Shown here piece by piece: positions 1 through 13,100 of a DNA stretch of 64,000 bases (positions within the stretch are counted from its first letter, which is position 1; each line of letters starts with the position of its first letter). Location: the NCBI GenBank assembly GCA_023333565.1, contig JAJKFH010001865.1, positions 2,170,001-2,234,000 of the forward strand, written 5' to 3'. The position numbers and the translations under genes are program-made. The notes below the pieces were generated by a model. It searched no databases, was not told where the DNA came from, and saw only the letters and a list, made by a program, of their open reading frames with translations. This stretch comes from Puffinus mauretanicus (Eukaryota > Chordata > Aves > Procellariiformes > Procellariidae).

Positions 1-3000
1 CTGGCTGGGGTGGTGGGATGGGCCCCAGCCGCCAGGCCTTGCCCTGCCACCCCTTGGGGTCCCATGGCCTTCAGGTCCCTAGGATGAATGTCTAGTGTGC
101 AATCCTACCAGCTAGTATCTTTGCGATTTCTTTTGTTTGTCTATGGTCACAATTTAAAGTTCCAATGTTTCAACCAGTCTCTGTGGGGGGCTGTGTCATG
201 AGTGTACACTTTGTTAGATGAGTAATATAGATCCTGCAGGAGCTTGCATGCAGATCCAGCCACCTCCAACCTGTGTTCAAAATATTCAGTGTATCCTTGT
301 CACGATTGCTGTTTGCTGTTTATTTAGTGTCTAAGACAGAGGCACATAGATCAAAATCAAGAATGTCATGTATAAGCATTTCCAAAGGAAAGAGACGTTT
401 CATAAGTGTGATTAGACATATACTCATGTTGACATGCATGGCAGGATAATACAAGATTGCATTAATACATTTTAAATTCATTAAGGACACCTTCCTCCAG
501 TTAAACTGTGCCTCAGTTGTTGCTGCTATGCTCTTTTAGCTCAGTTTCATGAGCTAAAGTGCTGTGAGGCTCGTATGTGCCAAAAGCAGGTCAGATTAAT
601 ATATTCCCTAAAATTTGCTGCCTGTGTTGTACAGGTGGAAGCCACAATAACCGTTATCAAGTATGTGAGGTCAGCATCTGAAGTTCAGGATGGGGCTAAT
701 GGCCTAGTCCTGCCTGACAAGTCAGTGGAGGAAAAGCTTTACCGTACGGATATAGTGCATTGATTTATAGGGTGAAAGCAAAATGGGATCACACAGGAAC
801 TAACCACATGTAGATGTGGTCGCATTCATTTTGTCATGTAGTTGTTTTTGTAAGAGGTCTGCACTGACCTTAATGACCGCTGCTTGTGTAGTGCTGGTTA
901 TGTATACTACTAGGTACCCTTTAAAAATCATTAGCTGATTATTGTTAAATACTGGAGCTGCTGCGACACAGCTGGCCAGCCTGCCCTGCTGGCACAGGCA
1001 TGTCATTACATGGAGAGGGCATGAAATGTCTGTAGGAGCAACATGCTCAGGAGTAAGCACCTGGAATGTCTGTTGTTTGGATCTTTCCTTGCAGTTTTGC
1101 TTTCCATGTATAGAAAACGAGAGAGTCAAGAAGCTGTCAGGGCAAGATATTCTGTTCTGCATTCCTCTGAAGAGGAAAGCATGAACCCACCACAGCTCAG
1201 CACTGGCAGTGGCTTCTGGAGCTGTTACTGCCCCAGATTTTGTGACAGGCAGGATGGAGGGAAATGGGAGTAGTGAGACAGGGTGAGGGCAGAGCAGTGC
1301 TCCTGTAGCTGTGCTGCCATTTCCCATGTTTGATGGGCTCTCCTCAGAGCAGCACAAGCCCTCCTCTGTCTCTAGATGAGCTCAGACTGCTCCCAACTCC
1401 TACTAAAATAAAATTAATTAAAAATGCCTAATTGTAGAGATGTGTTTGGAAAATGGCATCTGATGACATATTCCTCTCCATATATGAGTGCTGCTTTTTA
1501 ACCAGCTTCTTCCCCAGTTCTCTGTTTGTATATTGTCACGGCAAGGTGTGACTATTTCGGAGCAATGACATAGATTGCTTTTTACACATTATGAATGATT
1601 GTTTGTATATAAAATAACATGGTATTGAAGACGTGAGGTGTAAGAAATGGTTTGTAAGAGGTGGATTACAACAGAAAAGGTGTTGTAGGGTGGTTGCACA
1701 CACTATGGTGTCCTTGAAGCTGCATCATGATACACGAAGACTCAATGTGTGACTGCCTGACTGAATCACAGAGAGAAGGGAAAACCCACATGTTTAACCT
1801 CTATGTTCAGAGGCATGTTCTTCTTTTTTAAATGTGTAATGATTTTCCCCTTTGTTTCTTCCCTAAAATGATTTATTTTTAAGTTTTCTGAATTATGGAT
1901 ACTTTTTGTAGGCCTCTAAATTCAAATCTAAAGTAGCATTTTTTCTAAAACCTTAGACTGTAAACACCTGCAGAGTATTTATTTACTCATTTTGTTTGAA
2001 ATTGATTGATTTGATATAATACCTTGCCCAGTTTACTGCACTGTTACAGTCATCCTGGGGTTTGCTGTTAGGAGCAGGCAGAATATTTCTTAAGGATTGT
2101 GACTACATTAAGAGAAAAGCAAACTTCGGTGCCTCAGGGGTTGTCTGGTGTTGAATATGTATGAAATAGAATAAAGAACCTTCTTTAAAGTTTGATTTCT
2201 TTTCCAGAAAAGACTTGAATTGTATGCCTTGTAACAACAATCACTGCTTGATTCCTTCTTAAGATTCTAGATAAGCTTGGGTTTTTATTTCACCTTTTAA
2301 TCTGAATTTCTGAGAAGAGCTCAAGGAGCTCAGGAGCACCCTGAAATAGAGACTTGCATTATGATGATTCGCCTTAACAAAGAAAATGGATCTTCTGATT
2401 ATTGTTCTAGCTGACAATGCCTTTTCTAGTAATTTGTCCTCTAATCCTTCATAAAGTTGTTTCAGCTCATGTATTTATGGTTTATTTGAAATAATCGTCA
2501 TATTTTTAAGTCATATTTATGCTTGTCTCCAAGATATTTCAGGAAAAAAGAGGTGATACAGACAGAGCATGAGTTTGAATGGTCAGGTTTTGATGTGAAA
2601 TTTCACAAAAATGAAAATTGTCGAGTAAAACATCTCATGCCTCCCTAGGAGGACTCAGCCAGGGTGTGCATCCTTCCACAGTTGACATAACTCAGATCAG
2701 GACTGCCCCAATGCCCTGCACAGCAAGAAAGGAGATCATCTGAAAGGCTGCCTTTTTTCATCTCAGACAGCGCTCTCTACTATGTCCAACTTAAAAAAAC
2801 CCTACTCTGTTGAAAAAAAAAAAAAGTAGTGAAATATTTATGAGCAAAAGGATAAAAGGGGATGATCACAGAGCACTAGGCATATACAGACATGTGCAAA
2901 AGAAAGAAGCAGTAGTTGGTGCTAAGCTTGCTTACTGTTGTGTGTCTGGTTTGCTGCAGCAGTTCAACCTCTCCGTTCTAGCATTTCAGCTGGAAGCCTG

Positions 3001-3652
3001 CTCTGAGAAAAGCCCTGTAATAAAGCCAACATTAAGAGTGTGGTGCTGTATTACACCTCTCCAGCAAAACATGTGTCAGCGTCTCTTCAAGGTTATGACT
3101 CGGGAACTGTGCAGAGCACTTCCACGTGCAGCAACGGATGAAGCAATGCAATGATTTTAGCTCCTTGCTCTCAGCTGCTGTCTGTTGTGTTTGAATTCTC
3201 GTGGATTAACTCCTTTGGAGCAGCTTTGGTTAATCAGCTTTGGCAGTAATATAAAAAGACTGGTGCACATCTGGCTATCTTTCATGTTGTTTGTACTGTA
3301 TGCTCAAAAAGTCAGAATTATATCCACCTATGTATACAGGAATAAATATTTACTTTACCAAGAGAAGTACTTATTTCTTTTGGTCTATAATATAAGGACA
3401 TATTCTGTCTATCTCTAAATTATCTTCAGAAATAACATTTAATCTTTGAGACACAGCAAGACAATGTCAGACATCAGGCATAACATCAGAGCTCTTGTGC
3501 CTGATAGTGCCAGGATAGTGCCTTCAATGCAAAATTACTTTTTCTTACCCAGTGACCTGAAAGGTAACAGGACAGTGGTGCTGGGGGAATCCTTGAAAGT
3601 CCAGAATAAACGCAACTCCTGACAGTGAGCACCAGATGACAGTGAGCACCAG
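1..3652. other. Intergenic AT-rich noncoding DNA
   Basis: No exon, RNA gene or repeat family could be recognised here. Open frames are short; the longest (minus strand, about 800-1357) has no familiar motif. The first 80 bases are GC-rich and may be the edge of something lying outside the window. A short poly-A run lies near 2810-2825. Just before the first CR1 copy a 17-bp unit, gacagtgagcaccagat, is duplicated in tandem (3621-3637, then 3638-3652 without its last two bases). Confidence 0.7.
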
Positions 3653-4713
3653 TACTGTTTGCTGGATAAAAAACTGGCTGGATGGCCGGGCCCAAAGAGT
3701 TGTGGTGAATGGAGTTAAATCCAGTTGGCAGCCAGTCAAAAGTGGTCCCCAGGGCTCAGTGTTGGGACCAGTTCTGTTTAATATCTTTATCAATAATCTG
3801 GATGAGGGGATTGAGTGTATCCTCAGTAAGTTTGCAAATGACACCAAGCTGGGCAGGAGTGTTGATCTGCTCGAGGGTAGGAAGGCTCTGCAGAGGGATC
3901 TGGACAGGCTGGATCGATGGGCCGAGGCCAATTGCATGAGACTCAACAAGGCCAAGTGCTGGGTCCTGCACTTCGGCCACAACAACCCCAGGCAACGCTA
4001 CAGGCTTGGGGAAGAGTGGCTGGAAAGCTGCCTGGCAGGAAAGGACCTCAGGGTATTGGTCAAAAGCAAGCTGACTATGAGCCAGCAGTGTGCCCAGGTG
4101 GCCAAGAAGGCCAATAGTCTCCTGGCCTGTATCAGAAATAGTGTGGCCAGGAAGACTAGGGAAGTGATTGTTCCCCTGTACTCGGCACTGGTGAGGCCGC
4201 ACCTCGAATACTGTGTTCAGTTTTGGGCCCCTCACTACAAGAAGGACACTGAAGTGCTGGAGCGTGTCCAGAGAACGGCAACAAAGCTGGTGAAGGGCCT
4301 GGAGCACAAGCCTTTTGAGGAGCGGCTGAGGGAATGGGGACTGTTTAGCCTGGAGAAGAGGAGGCTGAGGGGAGACCTTATCTCTCTCTACAACTACCTG
4401 AAAGGAGGTTGTAGCGAGGTGAGTGTCGGTCTCTTTTCCCAAGTAACAAGCGATAGGACGAGACGAAACGGCCTCAAGTTGCACCAGGGGAGGTTTAGAT
4501 TGGATATTAGGAAAAATTTCTTCATTGAAAGGGTTGTCAAGCCCTGGAACAGGCTGCCCAGGGAAGTGGTTGAGTCACCATCTGTGGAGGTATTTAAAAG
4601 ATATGTAGATGTGGTGCTTAGGAACAAGGTTTAGTGGCGGACTTGGCAGTGATAGGTTAATGGTTGGACTCGATGATCTTAGAGGTCTTTTCCAATCTAA
4701 ATGATTCTATGAT
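3653..4713 (+). mobile_element. CR1 LINE, 5'-truncated copy with long open ORF2 remnant
   Basis: This is a chicken-repeat-1 non-LTR retrotransposon in plus orientation. It carries the C-terminal half of ORF2 (reverse transcriptase and downstream region), then the 3' UTR with the CR1 signature 'ggttggactcgatgatctt' and 'ttccaatctaaatgattct', and ends in the short 'attctatgatt' repeat that CR1 uses in place of poly-A. The 5' end is truncated inside the reverse transcriptase, as is usual for CR1. The 17-bp tandem duplication ends directly at the apparent junction. Its 3' UTR type matches the minus-strand copy at 34,633-34,920 and differs from that of the copy at 9,543-10,118. Confidence 0.95.
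3663..4634 (+). pseudogene. CR1 ORF2 fragment (reverse transcriptase C-terminal part), catalytic residue lost
   Basis: An open frame that can be read from an ATG at 3636 runs 332 codons to a TAG at 4632-4634 without interruption. CR1 homology begins at about residue 10 (WIKNWLDGR). The thumb-side RT motif [11 protein letters not shown] is present at residues 38-48. The catalytic box normally written FADD reads FAND at residues 66-69 (codon AAT, 3837-3839), so one of the two metal-binding aspartates is lost. The C-terminal region typical of CR1 follows: [13 protein letters not shown], [18 protein letters not shown] and NRLPREVV segments, ending where CR1 ORF2 normally stops. The endonuclease domain and N-terminal RT motifs are absent through 5' truncation. 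It cannot encode a working polymerase. The unbroken frame suggests a fairly young insertion. Confidence 0.9.
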
Positions 4714-7700
4714 TATTGTTCGTAGCTTGCTCTGGCATCAGCTTTGCAAAAAGGAATCATGAAGAAGGAGGGAAGGAATTTTCTTATCCTTTCCTCTGTA
4801 TGATGACAAGAAAAATTTCATCTATAAGTTTCACACAGTCCTTATTTGTGTAAAATTTCTGTTGGATTTAATTTGCTGTCGCCATTGACTTTTATGAGAA
4901 ATTTTCCATGAGCCAAGATCTTCTAGGTTTAGACACTTGAGAGATTTGGTTTTGGCTTTAAAGACAAGAGAGAATTTGTCAGCATATGACTAGCTCTCTA
5001 GATTTATGTTACTAACAGATAATTTAGTTTATAAAATATGTTTATGGAAGAACATCATGGCTGATGCAATCCATTGTGAATTAGACTTTTCCAAATTACT
5101 AAGTAAGCGAATAAACGCAATGTAAGTACAAAAATCAGGTACTAGATTTTGTGCATTGATTTTGACAATTACAGACCTGTTTTAATTATTTATGATCCTT
5201 CATGTATTAATAAATAATCTGTGGTGTATTTTATAAATAAAATGAAATCTCAGTATTATGTCAGCTCACCACAGCCTCCTGTATTAAATCTTTGCTGAAA
5301 GGTGGGGAAAGACATTCAATGTTTATACAGATTATACAGTATAGCCGCTGTATTCCACGGTATTAATTTGCCCACTTTCAGTCTGAATTGATTTTTTTAC
5401 GTAGTCTGGAGTATCTGGAGGTGCCACAGCAGTTCTCTTGCCTGCATATTAAATGTGCAACTTCATTTCCTCTTGAATTGGCAACACAAGCATTTTTTTT
5501 CTTCTCTAGGGTTTGACCCTTCATAGACATATTTAATTTAAGAGTGCTTTTGGCATAATTACAATTGCCAGAGAGTGGTAAGGGCAGGCTGTTCCACAAA
5601 GGAAGATGAGCTGGGAGCAAAGGGCAACCCAGATGCAGAGGATCTCACTGAGAAGGCGCAATCCCACAGCATCGGAGCAAGACCGTGTTGGTGACAGTGA
5701 CATGTCCTGTGGACAGTCAGCAATCATCAGACAAGATGAGGTGATGAACCTAGGATGGGGTTCATCCAGGGAGTGCAGTAAATAATAGCAGGAGACAGAG
5801 CTAGAGACAGGGCTTGGGACGGCACTCCTGTGGTGTAGTTCAGGCAGGGACCAGCTGCCCAGGGCTGAGCTGAAATTGGGCTCCTGGACCAAGAGGCAGC
5901 AGATATATGGGTAGGGATCCCAGGTTAGGCTGGTCTGGGCCATTAAGGCCCACTGGTGCATGCAAGGCCCTGACACAAATATTGGAACTGAGCTATTTTA
6001 TAGAAAAGCGAGGTCCAAGGAAAATTTGAACTAGGTGGGTTTTTTTCAGCCTATTTTTAAATAGTTGTATGAATGCTCCCCATTAGTATGACATCGTCAG
6101 TCCATATGTACGTATACCCATATGATAAACTGTGCTTGCTGGGCCTGATCCGAGACACATGGAGAGGCAACAGAAAGCCCTCTATTTGTTTCTATGATCT
6201 TTTGATAAGACCTCCATTGGCCATACCAGTTATTTCAGGACTAAGGGACTGGTGCCACGTGATGTCAGTTGGATGGCTGTCCTGCAGATTCAGGAAGGAG
6301 TTTGGTAGTGCTGTGCTGTGTGAGTCTAGTTTTTATACATGCTGATAAAAAAGGCCTTTCCCTGTATCAGACTGTGCCTCCACCACTTTGTCTGAAGATC
6401 AAAGAATCCCACATTGCTCTTTTTCCTTCTAGCACTGCCTTGTGCACTGGTGTGCGGCATCTTCATCCTCCTCCTGTGCCATTCTGTTGTGCTATCCAGC
6501 CTCTTCCTGTGCAGTTTTCCCTCTAGCCTGCTGCCAGGCTGCTGCCAGGCTTCTGGATGAAGCTTTGTGCAGGAGAAATGTCAAAATTGTGCTTCCTCCT
6601 CTTGGCTGTGTCAACAACTTGTTTTTGTACCAGTAATGTTTTTCAGTTCTTTCTGATCTGACATGGTCAGAAGTATGTCAGCTGAGCACAGGCAGATCTT
6701 CGTAATGTCTCCCTATGCAGATCTTCACATTTCAGCATTTTCCAGGTTTGTGTCATCACCGTTTAAAAGCAGGGCTGTGAGCATACACATTTTGAGCAGC
6801 ACCTCTGTGTCCAGAGAACAAACATTAAGTTGTTGATTGATGTCTTTTCGTCCTGAAAATTTTGGCACTGAGATAATATCTGCTTATTCTGCTCCATTAA
6901 AACAGAAGAATGCTGGCAGGTAGATGATTGCCATTTGTGCTGCTGAAACTGGGTAGCACAGGTTGCCTATGACCAGTGCTGAAGATTTTACCTCTTGATC
7001 AATGTTTTTTTGGCAGTGCTGGCAACCAGGTAAATCTTTCCCGTAAGAGTCCATGACCATGTACACCAAGTGCTTTTTGGAAGTCAGTGCAACAGGTGCA
7101 TTTGTCCTGCTATATTTGTGTGCAGGCAGTGCCAGGCCCAAGCTTTGTTGCTCTGCTCCCTGTGTATCTGCTGTTTGAATGCTGCAGTTCACACTGTTGC
7201 ATCCCTCGAGCGTTATCCCCAGCCTTGACTCCGAGCAGGCAAATGTCCAATTAGTCTAACAGCCACTGGTAGATTTTTTTTTTATTAGCTTCCCTACATG
7301 TGATGAATGTAAGTCCAACTTCTCCTGTCTTTCAACAGAATCCTTTCTTCCCTTTTCCTCCCAAAGTACATTTTCTTCAGTTTTGGGCCAACATTGACTC
7401 TGTTATTATAAGACGACAATTCATAGAAATATATTTCACACTCTTCATTGATTACTGAGTAGCAGATGTTAATTTTAGAAACATAATGTACCCTCAAAGT
7501 TAATGGAGCATCAAAATATTGTACACTTAGTTCTAGATTTGCCCTTCAGATGAGCAACTTTGATATCTTAATAGTGCACACAGATTGATTTCACAGGTTG
7601 CATATGTAGCTAGTCTAAGTGTGCAGTATTCGTTGATGGCTAATCTAAGAAATCAATTTTATACTGCACCACCTGCCCAGCAATCCTCATATAAATCAAT

Positions 7701-9542
7701 GGCTAAGGAATCTTGGGCAGCTCATTACATTTTGTGTTCTTATTTATGAGGGCAATTTTGTTTTCGTATTTTGTAGTTACTATGATCCGTTTCTCCAGCC
7801 CTCTATGAACTCTCAGTGCTTCTCTATTTTGAAATATTTTGTTTATAAACAATTTTTCCAATAGTTTTGATTACTTGTGTTTACCCAACAAGGTATGGAT
7901 TTTTAGTCTCCTTTATGGTCAAACTCTAAAAGGACTCAGTGCTTTTAGCTAGCTCACTTATTCAGAAGTGGTTTAAGTTGAGATACTATCTTGTCTCTTT
8001 TCTATCACAAGGGACAGAGAATGCTTGTCCTCTGGTCACTGGAACCTGTGTGCGCTGAACATAGTGCCAAGTTCTCAAGGTCTTGAATCAGGATGCAAAC
8101 ACAGGGATCTTTTCTTTGTATGTTATCTCATGTGCTAACAAATGTTTAAAAGCTGAGCTCAGTAGGCTTTCCTTAATTAAAGTGGGTTTAGGAGCTTGCT
8201 AAACTACCTAACTCTGGCACTATGTTTCCATTCTTATGGTGATTGGGATGCCACAGAGGAAAATCTATGCTTTCCAGATGGATAAAACTAACAATGCTGT
8301 AATAAGGACAAGTTTTCTTTGCTTTTCCTGTATTACAGAAAACTAGTGAGAATTAAAAGTGAAGTCAATCTATTTGACAGACAAAAATTCACGTCTCCAG
8401 GGAAGACTATATGAAAGTAGCATATGGAGGAAAAAAGCTTTAAGAAGTATAAATTTCTCCTTCTCCTTTGTGACAGTATACTGCCTTTTTTCTGTGTGTC
8501 CAGAGATGTAGTAGGAGAGGCAGTTCGTTATACCTTTTGCGACAATATCTTCTGCGACAATATCTTCAGTACAGCGTAGAGGAGGATGAAGATATTTGCA
8601 CTTACTTATCTATTTTTGATATCTAATCGATCTGAATGTCTGTAAGAACATTGCATTAAATCTTTCTAAACAGGGAGCACTTGAACTCGTCCCTCTCCCC
8701 TCCTTCTTTCCTCCTGATTGCCTTTCCCACCCCTAGAAAAAAAGAAAGCAAGTTTATAGGGATCCCAGGCATAGCAGGTCAGTATTGTGCAAGACACTTT
8801 CCATAAGCTACAACATGCCTTAGTGGTGGATGACACAGAAACTGAAGAGAACAAGTTAATGGAAAGGCTATTTCATTATGATTGCAAAGAATTTTTATTC
8901 TGATCATATCAATACTTGATCCTTTCCTACTACATAGAAGTAGACAAGATGATTTCTTAAGGATTTTTTTCTAGACCTACTCTCCTAAGATCCTATGCAT
9001 TTGCAATAGGGCTTGCTGGAAATGTTCAGATGAAAAACATGACCAACAAACATTTCACTGAAAAATGCAGTTTTCACAAGATATAAATATTTTGTATGAT
9101 ATTTTGGATATTTCCTCTCTTCAGTGTCATTTCAAATGGAATTGGCCTAAGCTGAAACATTTTAGTTCCTTGATATGACTTAAATTTTTTTGTTTTGAGT
9201 TATTTCAACATCATCTATCCAGAGACAAAACAAAATAAGAATATCTTTGCTGGAAAAATTGTCTGTAATCTTGGTACTTAAGCACAGGGGATTTTCCCTT
9301 TATTTTATCATCTTCCAAACTGAATTCCAGGCAAGCTTTTCCAGTCTCATTTTCTCTGTCACAAGCTCATAGAAATTCATGTGTAACACACAGTAAGAAA
9401 ATGCCACGTACATACACAGTATCTTTGAGGTGGGAGATAGACAACATGAAGCAAATGTGACCCTTGCTCAGTAGCATTATAGAGCTATAAGTGAGTATCT
9501 AGCTCACACAAGGTAACTCAGGCTGCCCAAGGTAGACAGGGA
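4714..9542. other. Intergenic noncoding DNA
   Basis: AT-rich sequence with no recognisable exon or RNA gene. A GC-richer, purine-rich patch at about 5,540-5,980 has the texture of an old repeat or LTR but matches no family I can name. A perfect 14-bp unit (gcgacaatatcttc) occurs twice in tandem at 8,539-8,567. Confidence 0.7.
8539..8567 (+). repeat. Short tandem duplication, 15-bp unit
   Basis: The unit gcgacaatatcttct at 8539-8553 is followed directly by gcgacaatatcttc at 8554-8567. This looks like replication slippage. No function is implied. Confidence 0.85.
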
Positions 9543-10118
9543 ATCATGGAATCATTGAATGGTTTGGGTTGGAAGGGACCTTTAAAGGTCATCTAGTCCA
9601 ACACCCCTGCCATGGGCAGGGACATCTTCAACTTAATCAGGTTGCTCAAAGCCCCATCCAACCTGACCTTGAATGTTTCCAGGGATGGGGCATTTATCAC
9701 TTCTCTGGGCAACCTGTGCCAGTGTTTCATCACCCCCACTGTAAAATTTTCTTCCTTAGATCTAGTCTGAATCCACCCTGTTTTAGTTTAAAACCATTAC
9801 TCCTTGTCCTATTGCAACAGGCCCTACTAAAAAGTCTGCCCCCATCTTTCTTATAAGCCCCCTTTAAGTACTGAAAGGCCGCAATAAGGTCTCCCCAGAG
9901 CCTTCTCTTCTCCAGGCTGAACAACCCCAACTCTCTCAGCCTTTCTTCATAGAAGAGGCATTCCACCCCCCTGATCATTTTCGTGGCCCTCTTCTGGACC
10001 CGCTCCAACAGGTCCATGTCTTTCTTGTACTGAGGACTCCAGAGCTGGATGCAGTACTCCAGGTGGGGTCTCACCAGCGCGGAGTAGAGGGGCAGAATTA
10101 ATTCCCTCGACCTTCTGG
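9543..10118 (-). mobile_element. CR1 LINE, 5'-truncated, minus orientation
   Basis: On the minus strand this reads as the last part of CR1 ORF2 followed by the 3' UTR. Conserved CR1 segments are visible in an open frame ending at 9730: [43 protein letters not shown] and [16 protein letters not shown]. The frame is lost after RLDLRK compared with other CR1 copies, consistent with an indel near 9,745. The 3' end (low coordinates) shows 'gttggaagggacctttaaaggtcatctagtccaac' in plus orientation with 'aatcatggaatcattgaatgg' at the terminus. The 5' break is at about 10,116-10,118, where homology to CR1 ends abruptly. The 3' UTR is a different subfamily from that at 4,636-4,713. Confidence 0.94.
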
Positions 10119-13100
10119 CATAAGAATTAAAGAGCTTTATGTGCCTCTTAAAGACGATACAGAGCAGCCTTGTGCTGAGCATAAGGGAGCTAGTCACTTA
10201 AGTGTGTCTCTGGAGGTCAGACATCAGACTCAGGGCTGCTCATTAGCTACTGCCACTTCCTTGGGATGCCAAACCCTGAAGAACTGTGTCAAGTCCTTGC
10301 AAAGAGGCCTCTTGACTGAGGAATTCAGCTAGTCTCTTCAGATAGACGGCATTCAAAGCCACAGCTAAAAATTGCCTTCCTGAGGTCTGATTAAAATCCT
10401 GAGATAAACCTATCACCAGTCAGCCGTGGTTTTTTATTTATTTATTGACTTTAGTAAGTCTAGCTGGTGTCCGCAATTGTCTCTTTTCAAAATCAGAGGC
10501 CACAATAAACTATGCTGGGTAGGATTCAGTTTGGGATTAAGGCTTTCAAATTTAAATACCTGCCTGGACGTACCCATGTGTGTGCCATGGTGTCTAGGCT
10601 GCCATAACTAAAGGAAGGTCTAGTCATACAGTGGGGAAGCCTGGAAACAGAGATTTTGTATGTCCTACACCTGTGGCTGGCCAGGTCAGTCACCCTTGGG
10701 CTCAGGGAAATATAGATTTCAACCTTACTTCTGAGGTTCACAGTTTCTAACTTAGAAAAACCAGAAAAATTCACTGTAGCCTTATGCTATTGAACTCAGA
10801 TACTAACAGCATCTGTAACCCCTACCTATGCAGAAGATTGGTATAACATGCAATTAACAATACTGTTAATGAGTGTTTGAGTTTAGCATGATTGTTCTGA
10901 AAGTGAAAGAGCACCAGATGTGTGATGGCTCCACTACAAGAGATTTTTATGTTAAATTAGAAATTACTGTACAGTTTGATGCAGAAAATGCCATTCCCTA
11001 AGAATGATATTGTACTGACAGAAAGTGGCATGAAATCATCTTCTTTCTCTTAGAGAATAGGTCCTTTGGGTCTGCTAGACAACACCCTTGAACTGAATAT
11101 TTTGGATATTAATCCACGTATGTGAAATTGATTAAAAATATAAATAAATAAACCACACTATTTGAAAATCAAATAATGCTACCACAAATCTGTTCATTTT
11201 GGAGTGCTTGCCAACTTTTTTTTGTCACTGTTTTATGCAAAAAGCTTAAATATCTTCAGGATAGCATACTCAATTTATAAAATTATGAATAATGTGTTCA
11301 TCGTTTCTTTCAATCAGCCATTGATACATCTTGTTACTAAGATGGGTTGATATTAATAAAATACAGCACGCACTTACAACTAAGCGAGATACATAGAGTT
11401 CTGTGCATTTGTGCTTATATAGTTTAAGTGATAAAAAACTGTCACCTTCATTGGATGACCTAAATGTAATTGTATGAGATTATGAGACATGACATTATCA
11501 ACCGCAACAAAGACGCAAACATTTTCTGCAAAAAATTTCATCTAGTTAAAACTGATTTGCATGCTTTTAAAATGTGCAGCTGTTGTGGCATATTCTTTGG
11601 CTGTCACAACGTGAGCTTTGTTTCCTAGCTATTCGGGAGAACCAATATTCTTGTACATGACTTAAATTAGTTACTCAGAGAGAGAATGACTTGCTTTTCC
11701 CTTCCATTCATTTTCACTCTAGGCTGTGCATTTACATTGACACGGCCTTTGAGATGGTCAAATGAAACAGAGAATATTTTTTCCTTAATGGAAAAAAACA
11801 TGGAAAATGTTTTTGTTTTTTCTGCTAAAATTGCTCCAAGGTAAATAATGCTAGGTTTTGATAATTTTAAATAAAAGCATATTTTTTTCATTGATAAACT
11901 TGGAAGTTTTCCTGATTAAGAATAGTTTTCGAAGAAAGAATAAGCTTTCTGGAAAAATTAAATTTTTAAATTAGTGTTAGCCTATGGCAAATTTTAAAGA
12001 AATTAGCAGGACTCCTAAAACTCCATCACTTGCTTTGAGACAAACTAGAGATATTTTCTGTTTATTCTCAGCTAGTGATGGCCATACAGAAAATGACAAA
12101 GTAAAATAGAAATTGTTTTCCATGTAAATTCTACAGTGGTACTTTCATCTGCAAAACATTCTAAACTCTTGCAGTACAATTCAAAGAATGTTCTGGGGTG
12201 ATTTGAGAAAGTCAGAAAACATCACGATGACATCACTTGACTCAGCATAGAGAATTTTGTTATGAGTTTAGAATAAAACTTCAAAAGAAGTCTCAGTAAT
12301 AAAAATATGTTTGGAGTTCCTTTTAGTTTCTTCTTATTCCTCTAGAGACAAATAGATATGGAGAAGAGACTTGTCATATAAAAGTTTTCTGTTGTCAGCA
12401 TAGTTGTTTAACATACTCTGTAATTGCTGAGCTGATCCGTTATACTTACATGCACCCATTGGAATGGATGTTTATTTCTCATAAAAAATACACATGCATA
12501 CCTGTGGGATGCACTCAAGAACTCTCAGGGTTTTTGTTTCCTTTGACAGGTCTGGAATCTATGACTTTAGCTATAATATGGTGCATTTGCTAGCAGTCAC
12601 TGAGGTACCATAATTCAATTTCATTTTTAGTCACTTTTTGGAGCTGACCTGTACTTTTCAGTTAAAAGTTAATTTTAATCAAATTCGTTTTTCACTTTGC
12701 AGAAACATTTCCAATATTACCTAGCTTGACTGCACTTTAATTCCATTATGTCACATTTCCAATTTTTATACTAGCTCCTCTGTACGGATGTAGACAATAA
12801 AGTACCAAAAGAACTATACTCCAGAGTGCAGTTTCATTTAATATCTTTTTATTTACAGTAAAATATGCATTATTTAGGAAATTCAAATCATCGGTTAAAC
12901 TGTACTGAGTTTTCACCATTTCAAAGACCATCTGGGAGATAACTCTGTATTTTCCTTGGAATAAAATGTTGAGCAAGAAGAATTCATATTTTTGTATGGG
13001 TGCACAAAATCATAAGGAGATTATTTTGAAAAGAATCTAGAAGTAGGTAACATGTTCTTCTGAGAAACCTGCACATGTACTTCAGAAGCTGGAAAATACT

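Noticed and set aside
800..1357. 185-codon minus-strand frame as a gene
   Set aside because: No recognisable domain or repeat and no supporting context; the length is within what can arise by chance in 64 kb.
3545..4627. Minus-strand frames of 77-242 codons
   Set aside because: They are antisense shadows of the CR1 ORF2 frame, with no known motif.
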